DNA of 64,000 bases, from NCBI GenBank assembly GCA_963762165.1, contig CAVXJN010000003.1, forward strand, positions 310,001 to 374,000. Reading direction: 5' to 3'. Below the pieces are notes generated by a model. The model was not told the DNA's origin and did no database searches. It was given only the letters and a program-made list of their open reading frames with translations. Of the stretch, positions 18,142 to 27,230 are shown piece by piece. Each line of letters starts with the position of its first letter. Position 1 is the stretch's first letter. The translations under genes and the position numbers were made by a program. This stretch comes from CAVXJN01 sp963762165. GTDB taxonomy: Bacteria; Pseudomonadota; Gammaproteobacteria; JASBUN01.

Positions 18142-18952
18142 TCACACCGGCGGCTTGCGCAAGCGTTCCAGGCGCAACCGCTGGCGCTCGTCGAACAATC
18201 GCCGCGAGGCGATATAAACCGCACTCAAGGTGCCGAAGCCGGTTCCCGCGGCGATCAGGAACATGATCATGATCTGGTACTTCACCGCTTCCACCGGCGG
18301 TGCACCCGCCAGAATCTGACCGGTCATCATCCCCGGCAGACTGACCACGCCGGCCGCCGCCATGGCATTGATGATCGGCAACATACCGCTGCGCGCGCTG
18401 TCGCGGCGAATGTCCTCGATTGCCCGGTTCCAATCCTCCCCCAGGGTCAGCCGCGCTTCGATCACCCGTCGCTGTTGCCAAGCGGTCTGACTCAAACGGT
18501 CCAGGCCGAGGGAGACGCCGTTCATGGTGTTGCCCAGCAACATGCCCAGCAACGGTATCGCGTACTGCGGTTCGTACCAGGGCTGCACCCGTATCACCAC
18601 GGTCAACGCCAGCAGCGTCACACTGAATGAAGACACGAACATGGCCAGGGTGCCGACTCCGAACCCCCACCAGCCGGCCAGGCGATAGCGCTGGCGCACC
18701 ATGACCTCGCGCGCCGGCGATCAACAGCATGGCCAGGGCGATGAGACTGATCCAAACCAATTCGACACGGGCGAACACCGCCGTGAGCACCAGTCCGATC
18801 AGGAGCAATTGCAATGTCGTGCGCAACGCAGCGATGAGCAGGGTGCGCTCGACACCGAGACGCAACCGCAGTGACAAAAGCGCCAACGCCAGCACCAGTA
18901 CCGCGGCCAGCGACAGGTCCCAGGCGGAAAGCTGTACCAGGCCCACCGTCAC
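18142..18952 (-). pseudogene. fetB: FetB-type ABC exporter permease, single frameshift
   Basis: Two overlapping frames together encode one UPF0014/FetB permease. The N-terminal part starts at a GTG at 18952 and runs to the segment ALAMLLIAG. The remainder, starting with EVMVRQRYRLAGWWGF and ending LERLRKPPV, is in another frame. The junction is in a GCGCGC run at about 18708-18715. The span of 811 bases is one more than a multiple of three, so removing a single base restores a full-length (about 269 residue) protein with seven or so membrane helices. Family role: with FetA, an exporter linked to iron homeostasis and peroxide resistance. It could be a real mutation or an assembly error. The GTGA overlap with fetA is intact. 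Confidence 0.8.
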
Positions 18953-19545
18953 GCAGCCTGCTCCAAGGCACCGTTGCGCATTTGCAAGCGCCGGGTGGCA
19001 ACGCGCTTGATCTGTTCCGGATCATGGCTCACCCATAGCACCGCCGCGCCGGTGCGTTGCCGGTACGCGGTGACCAGGTCTTCCACTTGACGCGACGAAC
19101 CCGGATCGAGGTTTGCAGTGGGTTCGTCCAGCAGCAGCGCTTTCGGACTGTTGCAGAGCAAGCGCAGCAATGCCAAACGTTGGCGCTCGCCACTCGACAG
19201 GCGCTCCACCTCCCATTCCAACACCGCGCTGTCGAAGCCCAATTCGGCAATTCCATGGGGCGCGGCGGCACAGAAATGATCTCCCACCCGCGGCAGCCAC
19301 CACGGACTGTCGGCTGGCAACAGCGCCACCTCGCGGCGCCATCTGGGCGCCTGAATGTCAGTGCAGGCCACGCCGTCGAGCAGCACCCGGCCGCCGTGCG
19401 GGTCCAGGTCGGCGATGGCCCGCAGCAGCAGACTCTTGCCGCTACCGGAGGCGCCGGACAAACACACGCACTCGCCGTCGCCAACCGTCAGGCTCACGGG
19501 CTGCAGATGATGGGTTTGTAGGGATTCCAGTTGCAGCGTGCTCAT
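18949..19545 (-). CDS. fetA: ABC exporter ATP-binding protein, FetA-like
   Basis: A 198-residue ABC ATPase. Walker A is SGASGSGKSLLLRAIADL (about 30-47), the signature is ERLSSGERQRLALLRLL, Walker B is ALLLDEPTANLDP and the switch His is in VSHDPEQ. The short length and the early Walker A match FetA/YbbL. The paired permease is next, overlapping by GTGA. By family, it powers the FetAB exporter. It was named from its pairing with the UPF0014 permease rather than from unique residues. Confidence 0.85.
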   Translation of the reverse strand: MSTLQLESLQTHHLQPVSLTVGDGECVCLSGASGSGKSLLLRAIADLDPHGGRVLLDGVACTDIQAPRWRREVALLPADSPWWLPRVGDHFCAAAPHGIAELGFDSAVLEWEVERLSSGERQRLALLRLLCNSPKALLLDEPTANLDPGSSRQVEDLVTAYRQRTGAAVLWVSHDPEQIKRVATRRLQMRNGALEQAA

Positions 19546-19653
19546 GGGTCCGGCCGGTGACCCTGGAGCCGAGTGTTCGGTTCCAGTATCGTAACGGGCT
19601 CGCTAATGGCCGCCGGGAACATGGCAGCGGATCGAATCGACACAGGGGGCATT

Positions 19654-19890
19654 ATGTCAGAACCGAGGATTGCACAGAAAGCACCGTATGTGGTGGAACT
19701 GGAACCGGGCACGTATTGGTGGTGCGCGTGCGGCCGCTCCAAAAACCAGCCCTTCTGTGACGGCTCACACAAGGGTACGGACCTCTCGCCGCAGAAATTC
19801 GAAATCACCGAAAAACGCAAATACGGGCTCTGCGGCTGCAAGCATTCGGCCAACATGCCGTTTTGCGACGGCACCCATAAATCCCTATAA
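19654..19890 (+). CDS. Twin CDGSH iron-sulfur protein
   Basis: A 78-residue protein with two CDGSH [2Fe-2S] motifs. The first is CACGRSKNQPFCDGSH (Cys24, Cys26, Cys35, His39), the second CGCKHSANMPFCDGTH (Cys60, Cys62, Cys71, His75). Each has the full three-Cys/one-His ligand set, so it should bind two clusters. No membrane anchor or signal peptide is visible, so it is probably a soluble redox or cluster-transfer protein. The ATG at 19654 gives a compact protein; an upstream start at 19573 would add 27 residues unlike the family. Confidence 0.9.
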   Translation: MSEPRIAQKAPYVVELEPGTYWWCACGRSKNQPFCDGSHKGTDLSPQKFEITEKRKYGLCGCKHSANMPFCDGTHKSL

Positions 19891-19999
19891 CCGATTGACC
19901 GCACCCCCAAGCGCTGCAGTCGGGGCTGCACTTCGCCACGGTGGGAGACGGTGCTCCAATTGATCCGGACTCCGGCTCGGCCTGCAAAGCCGAACGGCC

Positions 20000-20029
20000 A
20001 AAAAAAGAGCGGGCGCATTGCGCCCGCTC
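20000..20029 (-). terminator. Intrinsic terminator of amt
   Basis: Read on the minus strand, GAGCGGGCGC, loop AAT, GCGCCCGCTC is followed directly by seven T residues (A-tract at 20000-20006 on the plus strand). It lies 26 bases past the amt stop, so it ends the torF-glnK-amt transcript. The stem also faces the CDGSH gene but lacks a T-tract in that direction. Confidence 0.92.
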
Positions 20030-20055
20030 CGTTTCCCAAGCTTGACTCGCTTGGC

Positions 20056-21363
20056 TTACAGGTTGTAACCGCGTTCGTCGTGAAGGGCAATATCGAGGCC
20101 TTCGACTTCCGCTTCTTCCGAGACCCGCAGACCGATGATCACGTCGATGACTTTGAGTATGATCAGCGTCATGACAGCGGTGTAGATCAAGGTCGCCAGG
20201 ATGCCGATGATCTGCACGCCGACCTGCTGGCCGATGCTGGTGATGTCGCCGCCAAAGCCGGCACCGCCGAGGCTCGGTGCACAGAACACACCGGTCAGCA
20301 GGGCGCCGATGATGCCGCCGACTGCGTGCACGCCAAAGGCGTCGAGGGAGTCGTCGTAACCGATGGCGCGTTTGACCTTGGTGGCGGCGATGAAACAGCC
20401 CACACCGGCAACGAGGCCAATGATCAACGCGCCCATTGGACCCGCAGTACCGGAAGCCGGGGTGATCGCGACCAATCCGGCAACCGCACCCGATGCCACA
20501 CCCAACACACTGGGCTTGCCGTGTGACAGCCATTCGCTGAACATCCACCCCAGCGCCGCAGCTGCGGTGGCGATCTGAGTCACAGCCATCGCCATACCGG
20601 CGACACCGTCCGCAGCCAGTTCGGAACCGGCGTTGAAACCGAACCAACCGACCCACAGCATGGAAGCGCCGATGACGGTGAAATTCAGATTGTGCGGCAT
20701 CATCGGCGTTTCCGGATAACCGCGGCGCTTGCCCAACACCAGGGCTGCAACCAAACCGGCGATACCCGCGTTGATATGCACCACCGTGCCGCCGGCGAAG
20801 TCGAGAATGCCTTTACCGCCGAGCCAGCCGCCACCGCCCCAGACCCAATGGGCGATAGGCGCGTACACCACAAGCAACCAGATACTGATGAACCACAGCA
20901 ACGATGAGAATTTCATGCGTTCGGCAAACGCGCCGACGATCAGCGCCGGGGTGATGATGGCGAAGGTCATCTGGAAGGTCATGAACACGGTTTCCGGAAT
21001 CGTGCCACTGAGGGTATCGACCCCGACCCCTTTGAGGAACATTTTCGACAAACCGCCCCAATAGAGACCGTCACCGCCGAAGGCGATGCTGTAGCCGGCG
21101 ATGGCCCACAGCACGGTGACCAGCGCGGTGATGCTGAAACATTGCATCATCACCGACAGCACGTTCTTCGAGCGCACCATGCCGGCGTAGAACAGCGCGA
21201 GGCCAGGGATGGTCATCAACAGCACCAGCGCCGTTGCGGTCAGCATCCAGGCGGTATCACCGCTGCTAAGCGTCGGCGCGTCTTCCGCCAATGCCAGTGC
21301 CGGCACAGCGGCTGAGATTGCCCCGACTACGACCGGAACTGCGAAACGTTTGTAAAAACTCAT
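20056..21363 (-). CDS. amt: Ammonium transporter
   Basis: A 435-residue Amt/MEP/Rh channel. The N-terminus is a cleavable signal peptide (VVVGAISAAVPALALA before EDAP), followed by eleven or so membrane helices. Diagnostic segments are PGLALFYAGMVRSKNVLS, FAERMKFSSLLWF, DFAGGTVVHINAGIAGLVAAL (first pore His) and DDSLDAFGVHAVGGIIGALLTG (second pore His). ATG at 21363 has GGAGGAG seven bases upstream; longer versions lack support. It follows glnK by 22 bases. GlnK binds Amt to close it when ammonium is plentiful. Terminator at 20000-20029. Confidence 0.95.
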   Translation of the reverse strand: MSFYKRFAVPVVVGAISAAVPALALAEDAPTLSSGDTAWMLTATALVLLMTIPGLALFYAGMVRSKNVLSVMMQCFSITALVTVLWAIAGYSIAFGGDGLYWGGLSKMFLKGVGVDTLSGTIPETVFMTFQMTFAIITPALIVGAFAERMKFSSLLWFISIWLLVVYAPIAHWVWGGGGWLGGKGILDFAGGTVVHINAGIAGLVAALVLGKRRGYPETPMMPHNLNFTVIGASMLWVGWFGFNAGSELAADGVAGMAMAVTQIATAAAALGWMFSEWLSHGKPSVLGVASGAVAGLVAITPASGTAGPMGALIIGLVAGVGCFIAATKVKRAIGYDDSLDAFGVHAVGGIIGALLTGVFCAPSLGGAGFGGDITSIGQQVGVQIIGILATLIYTAVMTLIILKVIDVIIGLRVSEEAEVEGLDIALHDERGYNL

Positions 21364-21385
21364 TTTGATTCTCCTCCCCACCCTG

Positions 21386-21724
21386 TCAGAGCGCGTCCGG
21401 CCCGGTTTCACCGGTGCGGATGCGTACGACTTGCTCGAGATCGAAGATGAAAATCTTGCCGTCTCCGATCTTCCCCGTATTGGCCGACTTGGTAATGGCC
21501 TCGACGACCTGATCCGCCATGTCCGCCTTGACGGCGACCTCCAGCTTCACCTTGGGCAGGAAATCCACCACGTATTCAGCCCCGCGATATAGTTCCGTGT
21601 GCCCTTTCTGTCGTCCGAAACCCTTCACCTCGGTCACGGTTACGCCCTGCACGCCGATCTCCGACAGCGCCTCGCGAACATCGTCGAGCTTGAAGGGCTT
21701 GATGATTGCGGTTACTAGCTTCAT
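21386..21724 (-). CDS. glnK: P-II nitrogen regulatory protein
   Basis: The 112-residue PII protein has the T-loop with the uridylylation residue Tyr51 in YRGAEYVVDF, the N-terminal MKLVTAIIKPFKLDDVREAL and the C-terminal GKIGDGKIFIFDLEQVVRIRTGE signature. Genomic coupling to amt points to GlnK rather than GlnB. It senses 2-oxoglutarate, ATP/ADP and (through uridylylation) glutamine, and controls Amt and the NtrBC response. It sits between torF and amt in one operon. Confidence 0.95.
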   Translation of the reverse strand: MKLVTAIIKPFKLDDVREALSEIGVQGVTVTEVKGFGRQKGHTELYRGAEYVVDFLPKVKLEVAVKADMADQVVEAITKSANTGKIGDGKIFIFDLEQVVRIRTGETGPDAL

Positions 21725-21781
21725 TGATATATCTCCTCAATCCGGGAACCGCCCAAGCGGGCGGACCCCGGCCCGTCGCCC

Positions 21782-22507
21782 TTAGAGTTCTTTCGATACC
21801 GTGAAGACCACGCGACTGTCGCAAAGATTGCTACCGCCGAAGCACTCCGATTTCGAAAGATCGGTGTCTACCCAGTCGAGCGCCAGACCGAAGCCTGCAA
21901 TGTCCTTGGAGACGCCGACCTTGTAGTCGGTGTAGTCGGGCGTACCGAAGGTGGCGTTGTCGTCGATGGTCTGATGACCGACGTGAAAGTTGACGCTGAA
22001 TGCAGCCGGCAACGGTACCGCGAGGTCCGCGTAGTAATAGGTAGCTTTGTCCGACGAAGCAAAAAAGTCAGGCGAGTAGTACACACCTACCGTCACCGCC
22101 GCGGCGCCGAAGTCATAGGCCAGCGACCCGCCGATTTCGGTGTAGTCGTAGTTCAGAGAATTGCTTGCACCCGGATAGAGGTAACGCAGCACGCTGACGT
22201 CATACGACAGGGCGTCGTTGATTTTGCCCGCAAAACCGCCATAGATATCGAGCTCCATGGACGCCGGATCCACCATTGAGGAGTCCTCGCCAAACTCCAG
22301 GCTCGAAGCCCAGGTCCCCACATAAAACCCGCTGTCGTGCACGTAGTCGAAACCACCCTGCACTGCGGGGTCTTCGTTGGTTTGGGAAATGCCCCGAAAT
22401 ATGTAATCGGACGTCAGCGCGACGTTGCCGCTGAACCCGGCCTGGGCCCCGGTGCCGGCACTCACCAGCACGACCCCCACTGCAACACTGGTCATCAGCT
22501 TCTTCAT
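21782..22507 (-). CDS. TorF family putative outer-membrane porin
   Basis: A 241-residue protein with a signal peptide (MKKLMTSVAVGVVLVSAGTG, cleavage near AQA) and an all-beta barrel pattern. The start of the mature region, FSGNVALTSDYIFRGISQT, is characteristic of the TIGR02001/TorF family, which is often found with glnK-amt. Likely an outer-membrane channel for a small nitrogen compound, but the substrate is not known. It is the first gene of the operon; a sigma-54 promoter lies about 80 bases upstream. Confidence 0.85.
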   Translation of the reverse strand: MKKLMTSVAVGVVLVSAGTGAQAGFSGNVALTSDYIFRGISQTNEDPAVQGGFDYVHDSGFYVGTWASSLEFGEDSSMVDPASMELDIYGGFAGKINDALSYDVSVLRYLYPGASNSLNYDYTEIGGSLAYDFGAAAVTVGVYYSPDFFASSDKATYYYADLAVPLPAAFSVNFHVGHQTIDDNATFGTPDYTDYKVGVSKDIAGFGLALDWVDTDLSKSECFGGSNLCDSRVVFTVSKEL

Positions 22508-22587
22508 CGTTCAACTCTCCTGTAGTCTTTGTTGTTGGCGGTCCGCCACTGTCATGAACCATTCGTGCACTTGCGTAGCGTGCCCGT

Positions 22588-22603
22588 TGCAGTTCCTATG
22601 CCA
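22588..22603 (-). promoter_or_regulatory. Sigma-54 promoter of torF-glnK-amt
   Basis: On the minus strand TGGCAT AGGAA CTGCA matches the -24/-12 consensus TGGCAC-N5-TTGCA with two mismatches, and the invariant GG and GC are exactly ten bases apart. Initiation near 22576 would leave a leader of about 70 bases before torF. TGCAC motifs, like NtrC half-sites, occur upstream at 22644, 22655 and 22668 but as direct repeats, not a dyad. A nitrogen-controlled promoter is expected for glnK-amt. Confidence 0.6.
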
Positions 22604-22783
22604 TGTCATGAAATCTCAATATTTCAGGAGCTTGAAGAATCCATGCACGAGCCATGCACCAATTGCTTGCACCATTTGCGCGGCCGAATAAGTTGCGCGC
22701 ACCAACGTAGTGCGATGCGACCCATGAACCGTGGCAGCAAATCCACTAAAATGAGTACTGACAGCAAGACACGGTGAGCAACC

Positions 22784-23047
22784 ATGGATCCGAAGATCTT
22801 TGACGATTTGGCACGTACCCTGGCAGACGCGGTACCGAAAGGCTTTCGTGATCTGCAGCAGGACGTGGAAAAGAACGTGCGCGGCGCGCTGGAGCGAGGC
22901 TTCGAACGCCTCAACCTGGTGAGCCGGGACGAATTCGAAATCCAGGCTGCGGTTTTGGCCCGCACCCGCAGCAAAGTGGACGCGTTGGAAAAACGCGTCG
23001 CTGAGCTGGAAGCGCAGTTGCTCGAACCCAGCGAACACAAGACTTGA
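22784..23047 (+). CDS. ubiK: UbiK / BMFP-domain accessory factor
   Basis: The 87-residue protein begins MDPKIFDDLARTLADAVP and contains LVSRDEFEIQAAVLARTR, the signature of the BMFP/UbiK family. The last 30 residues form a heptad-rich coiled coil (LEKRVAELEAQL) that trimerises. Family role: accessory factor of the aerobic ubiquinone biosynthesis complex with UbiJ. ATG with GGTGAG upstream. Its place next to the comM-like gene is conserved in many gammaproteobacteria. Confidence 0.9.
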   Translation: MDPKIFDDLARTLADAVPKGFRDLQQDVEKNVRGALERGFERLNLVSRDEFEIQAAVLARTRSKVDALEKRVAELEAQLLEPSEHKT

Positions 23048-23100
23048 ACCGTAGCCGGCGACAGGATGTCGGCCGGCAGAAAACCTAAGGAAGGGAATCC

Positions 23101-24633
23101 ATGCCTCTAGCCGTGGTGTACTCACGCGCCTGCGTGGGCATCGAAGCACCGTTGGTCACGGTCGAAGTTCACCTCGCCAATGGTCTGCCGTCACTGTCGA
23201 TCGTCGGCCTGCCCGAAGCCGCGGTAAAAGAAAGCAAGGACCGCGTGCGCGGCGCTCTGTTGACCAGCGGCTTCGAATTTCCGCCTCGGCGGATCACCAT
23301 CAACCTCGCTCCCGCGGATCTGCCCAAGGAAGGCGGTCGTTTCGATCTGCCTATTGCCCTGGGCATCCTGGTCGCTTCCGGCCAACTGGCCGCCGAACAA
23401 CTGGAGCGCTACGAATTCGTCGGCGAGCTTGCCCTCACCGGTGCCATCCGTCCGGTGCGCGGTGTGTTGCCGATGGCGGTGCGCACCCGCGAATCGGAGC
23501 GCATCCTGGTCTGCCCGCCGGAGAATGCCGAAGAGGCCGGCTACGTATGCGCAGACCGCGGCCTTGCTCCGGAACATCTGCTTCAACTGTGCGCGCATTT
23601 GGGCGACGGCGACAAGCTACCGGCGCTGCCGGCCCCGCCGTTGCGCGTCGCTGCCGGCGACGGACTGGATTTGGGCGATGTCCGCGCCCAGGCTCACGCC
23701 AAGCGGGCACTGGAGATTGCCGCCGCCGGTGAACACAGCCTGCTGATGCTGGGGCCGCCCGGTACCGGCAAATCCATGTTGGCTGCGCGCCTGCCGGGCA
23801 TCCTACCGCCGATGACGGAACAGGAAGCCTTGGAAGCCGCCGCCATCCGCTCGGTCGTCGGCGGCGAAGAACTGGTCGGCGCATGGATGCAGCGTCCCTT
23901 TCGCGCGCCCCATCACACCGCTTCCGCAGTCGCATTGGCAGGCGGCGGCTCGCAGCCGCGACCCGGGGAAATCTCGCTGGCCCACAACGGGGTGCTGTTT
24001 CTGGACGAATTGCCGGAGTTCGACCGGCGGGTACTCGAAGTGCTCCGCGAGCCCTTGGAGAGCGGCCGGGTGATGATCGCCCGGGCCGCGCGCCGGGCCG
24101 AGTTCCCGGCCCGGTTTCAGCTCATCGCCGCAATGAATCCGTGTCCCTGCGGCTACCTGGGGGATGCCGATGGCCGCTGCCGCTGCAGCGGCGAGCAGAT
24201 CGCCCGCTATCGCCGGCGGCTGTCGGGCCCGTTGCTGGATCGTTTCGACATGCATGTGGAGGTGCCACGGCCGCCGCGCGCCGCATTGTCCGCAGGAACT
24301 GCCTCCGAGACCAGCGCCGCGGTGCGTGCGCGGGTGACAGCGGCACGGCACGCTCAGCTGCAGCGCGCCGGCGCGGCCAACGGCCGCATGCATGTGCAGC
24401 AGGTGCAACAGCATTGCCGCCTGGGCGCCGATGCCCGGCAAGTGCTGGAATCCGCGATGGAGCGCCTCGGCCTCTCGGCTCGTGCCTATCACCGGGTGTT
24501 GAAACTGGCGCGCACCATCGCCGACCTCGGCAGCGGCGGCGACATCGGGCCGGAACACCTGCATGAAGCATTGAGCTACCGCAGACTGGACCGGGCACCC
24601 GGATCGGGTGGCGCCCGGCCAGGGGCGGCCTGA
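23101..24633 (+). CDS. comM: YifB/ComM-type Mg-chelatase-like AAA+ ATPase
   Basis: The 510-residue protein has the YifB/ComM layout. The N-terminal ChlI-like domain is at about 1-170 (SIVGLPEAAVKESKDRV). Next comes a AAA+ core with Walker A LGPPGTGKSMLAARLPG (about 219), Walker B VLFLDELPEFDRRVLEVLREP and the arginine-rich sensor region. A C-terminal Mg_chelatase_C domain follows. A zinc-like cluster CPCGYLGDADGRCRCS occurs near 345. In Vibrio and Haemophilus ComM is a hexameric helicase that extends branch migration during natural transformation. Length is normal. Confidence 0.93.
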   Translation: MPLAVVYSRACVGIEAPLVTVEVHLANGLPSLSIVGLPEAAVKESKDRVRGALLTSGFEFPPRRITINLAPADLPKEGGRFDLPIALGILVASGQLAAEQLERYEFVGELALTGAIRPVRGVLPMAVRTRESERILVCPPENAEEAGYVCADRGLAPEHLLQLCAHLGDGDKLPALPAPPLRVAAGDGLDLGDVRAQAHAKRALEIAAAGEHSLLMLGPPGTGKSMLAARLPGILPPMTEQEALEAAAIRSVVGGEELVGAWMQRPFRAPHHTASAVALAGGGSQPRPGEISLAHNGVLFLDELPEFDRRVLEVLREPLESGRVMIARAARRAEFPARFQLIAAMNPCPCGYLGDADGRCRCSGEQIARYRRRLSGPLLDRFDMHVEVPRPPRAALSAGTASETSAAVRARVTAARHAQLQRAGAANGRMHVQQVQQHCRLGADARQVLESAMERLGLSARAYHRVLKLARTIADLGSGGDIGPEHLHEALSYRRLDRAPGSGGARPGAA

Positions 24634-25148
24634 GGCGCGGATCGACTTTCGACGTTGTCCGGTATCCGACCCGCACCCAGTGCCGCGCCGACGACGCCGA
24701 AGGCAATGCCGCAGCGCCGGCACCGACGTGGCGACCGGTCGACCACCGATTAACGGGTGAGCCAGGACTTGGCGCGCACCGTCAACACCGCGTAGGGAAA
24801 GATCCAGAACAGCAACAGCGTCGAGTAGTAGGCGCGCCGGCACGACCGGGGAGGACAACGCGTCGGGGACGCTCTCGCCAGACATAGCGGTTCTCTTCAA
24901 AGGTCAAAGGGGAGAGCCGGCGAAACAGGTCGCGCCGTGGGGTGGACTGCGCGGGGAACCGCCGGGCCATACGGCCGGTGAGACTAGCACCACGCGGCGG
25001 TTTGCAAAGGGACTGTTGGGCGTTGCCGACAGAGAAAATTTTCAAGCCGCTGGGGAGGTGTCGAAGCGGGCGCCTGCAGCGGGTCGCCGACGGCCATTGC
25101 GCAGCGCGTGTGCAATGGCCGACAGATGCGACGGAATGGATTGGGCTG
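24634..25148. other. Gene-poor gap between comM and asnB
   Basis: About 515 bases between convergent comM and the asparagine synthase gene. No intact gene is convincing. The one feature of interest is a possible frameshifted membrane mini-protein at 24750-24885 (minus), listed separately. Confidence 0.4.
24750..24885 (-). pseudogene. Possible 44-residue membrane mini-protein, frameshifted
   Basis: An ATG at 24885 opens MSGESVPDALSSPVV. Removing one C from the following CCGG would fuse it to RRAYYSTLLLFWIFPYAVL, then TVRAKSWLTR and a stop at 24750. That product would be a 44-residue peptide with one clear membrane helix and a positive tail. The span is one base more than a multiple of three. 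The same single-base problem affects three other genes in the window. This is a speculative reading with no homologue recognised. Confidence 0.3.
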
Positions 25149-27161
25149 CTATGCCGCCCAGCCGAGGGCGTCGGCCCGTTCCCGGGCAAGCTTCGGGATG
25201 TCGGTCTCGACGAAACTGGCGTACATGATCTGCACCCCGAGCATATGGTTGATGACCGCGTCCAACTGCACCTGGGTCGAACTGCTGGTATCGGGATTGT
25301 CGTGCAGCGCGAACAACGCTTTCACGCCAGCGGGATCGAGCAGCCCCGCGTCCTGCAGTTTCTGATCGGACAGGTATTCGTCCGCCAGGGCTCGCATGGC
25401 GGCCCATTTTTTCGGATCGGTATGGGCCGGGGGCGCCATGAAGGCGAACTTTTCCCGTTCGTACAGCACCCGCGGCAGCACTCCCTTCATGGCTTCGCGC
25501 AGCACGTATTTTTCGGTGCGGCCCTTGATGCGCATGGACGGCGGCACCTGCGTGGCGTACTCGGCCAAGTGGTGATCGAGAAACGCCGGCCGCGCTTCCA
25601 TGGAGTTGGCCATGTCGACCCGGTCACCGCCCCAGGTCAGGATCTGGCCTTCGAGCTGGGTCTTGATCCAGACGTACTGCGCCTTGTCGAGGGGATGACG
25701 GCCCTCGATCATGTCGCCGTCCATGGCCTCGGCGATCGCCCGTCCCGGTTCGTAATCCTGCAACGCCTTACGATGGCGCTCTGCCAGCAGGCCAGGAACG
25801 TGGGTCGCCGAGGCGAGCCAGGGCTGCAGGCAGGAAGGCGTAAAGCCGACCAGACTGTCCAGTGCCGGGTCGTGCAATTCGTTCTCGGCCAGCATGGCGC
25901 CGCGGAACAGCTTGTTGGATTCCGCCAGCATCTGTTCCCAGGTGGCACGCTCGCCCTCGGACAAGGTATCCAGACCGTGCAGGAACATGTCGCGCCGGAA
26001 CGCCGGATAGCCGGCGAACAGTTCGTCGGAGCCTTCGCCCGTAACCACCACTTTGTAGCCGGCCTTGTTGACGTGGCGGCTCATCAGCATCTTGGCGACG
26101 CCGAGGGTGTTGTAGATGGTGCGCTCGGCGTGCCAGATGGTTTCGACGAAATTGTCGTACAGGTGGCTGGCGTTGAGCATCATGATGTCCTGATCGGCGC
26201 CTACCGATTCGGCCATCTCGCGGGCAATGGCCGTTTCATCGTAGTCGGCGTCGTCGAAGCCGATGGTGAACGCCTTGACCGGCGACTGCTGGGCCGCCGC
26301 CGACAAGCCGAGAATGGAACAGGAGTCGATGCCGCCGGACAAGTAACACGCCACCGGCACGTCGGCTTCGAGGCGCAGGTGCACAGCCCGCATCAACCGC
26401 TCGCGCACCTGTTCGATGTAATGCTCTTCGGGTTGGCTTTCGTCGCGCTCGTTCATGAGCGGAAAATCCATGTCCCAGTATTTGACTTCTCGGATTTGAA
26501 ACTTGCCGTGGGCGCGCTCGACGATCAGTGCGTTGCCCGGCTGCACCTGGTGCACGCCTTCGAAAGGCGTACTGCCCGGGACGATGGTTTGCATCAACTG
26601 GTGATACACACCTTGGGGCGAGAACTTGCGCGGCACATCGGGATTGGCGAACAGGACCTTGAGTTCCGAACCGAACACCAACGTGCCGTTCGCTTCCGCC
26701 CAATACAGCGGTTTGATGCCGAAGCGGTCGCGGATCAGCATCAACCGGTCATGCTGCTTGTCGTACAGTGCGAACGCGAACTCGCCTCGCAGGTGGGTCA
26801 TCATGTCTTCAAGACCGAACTTGGGATACAGATGCATCACCAGCTCGGAATCGCTCTTGGTGCGAAAGCGCGCGCCGGCCAACGTCAGCTCGGTGCGCAG
26901 TCGCTTGTAGTCGTAGAACTCGCCATTGTGCGCCAGCATCAGATTGCCGTCTGGAGACATAAAAGGCTGCTTCGCGCGCTCTTCGTTGAGGTCGATGATC
27001 GACAGCCGCGCATGGCTGAAGCCGATGCCGCGCTCGTCGATGGTTTTGTAGCCGAAACCGTCAGGGCCGCGGTGATACTGAATGGCCGCCATGGCCACCA
27101 GCGTTTGCGGGTCCACCGCGCGTGACGCGTCGGCGTGGATGACACCTGCGATACCACACAT
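25149..27161 (-). CDS. asnB: Asparagine synthase (glutamine-hydrolysing) family
   Basis: A 670-residue class-II glutamine amidotransferase/asparagine synthetase. Cys2 in MCGIAGVIHAD is the glutaminase nucleophile. RLSIIDLN and LAHNGEFYDYKRL belong to the glutaminase domain. The PP-loop CYLSGGIDSCSILGL near residue 275 and VVVTGEGSDELFAGYPAFRR belong to the synthetase domain. Normally it makes asparagine from aspartate, ATP and glutamine. It is the last gene of the carbamoylase-carbamoyltransferase operon, 70 bases after the carbamoyltransferase. Since relatives amidate other carboxylates (for example in peptides or cell wall precursors), the true substrate here is uncertain. Confidence 0.85.
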   Translation of the reverse strand: MCGIAGVIHADASRAVDPQTLVAMAAIQYHRGPDGFGYKTIDERGIGFSHARLSIIDLNEERAKQPFMSPDGNLMLAHNGEFYDYKRLRTELTLAGARFRTKSDSELVMHLYPKFGLEDMMTHLRGEFAFALYDKQHDRLMLIRDRFGIKPLYWAEANGTLVFGSELKVLFANPDVPRKFSPQGVYHQLMQTIVPGSTPFEGVHQVQPGNALIVERAHGKFQIREVKYWDMDFPLMNERDESQPEEHYIEQVRERLMRAVHLRLEADVPVACYLSGGIDSCSILGLSAAAQQSPVKAFTIGFDDADYDETAIAREMAESVGADQDIMMLNASHLYDNFVETIWHAERTIYNTLGVAKMLMSRHVNKAGYKVVVTGEGSDELFAGYPAFRRDMFLHGLDTLSEGERATWEQMLAESNKLFRGAMLAENELHDPALDSLVGFTPSCLQPWLASATHVPGLLAERHRKALQDYEPGRAIAEAMDGDMIEGRHPLDKAQYVWIKTQLEGQILTWGGDRVDMANSMEARPAFLDHHLAEYATQVPPSMRIKGRTEKYVLREAMKGVLPRVLYEREKFAFMAPPAHTDPKKWAAMRALADEYLSDQKLQDAGLLDPAGVKALFALHDNPDTSSSTQVQLDAVINHMLGVQIMYASFVETDIPKLARERADALGWAA

Positions 27162-27230
27162 ATCGGTCTATTAACCTCTCTTCGTGATTAGGAGTTGGCC
27201 CGGTTGCGTCGCGCGCGCCGGACGTAGCGC

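Noticed and set aside
22565..22580. GGGCAC-GCTAC-GCAAG as a sigma-54 promoter for torF
   Set aside because: GG and GC are nine, not ten, bases apart; the element at 22588-22603 has correct spacing.
24942..27125. Long plus-strand frame of 727 codons
   Set aside because: It is antisense to the asparagine synthase gene, which has complete family motifs; the product has no recognisable features.
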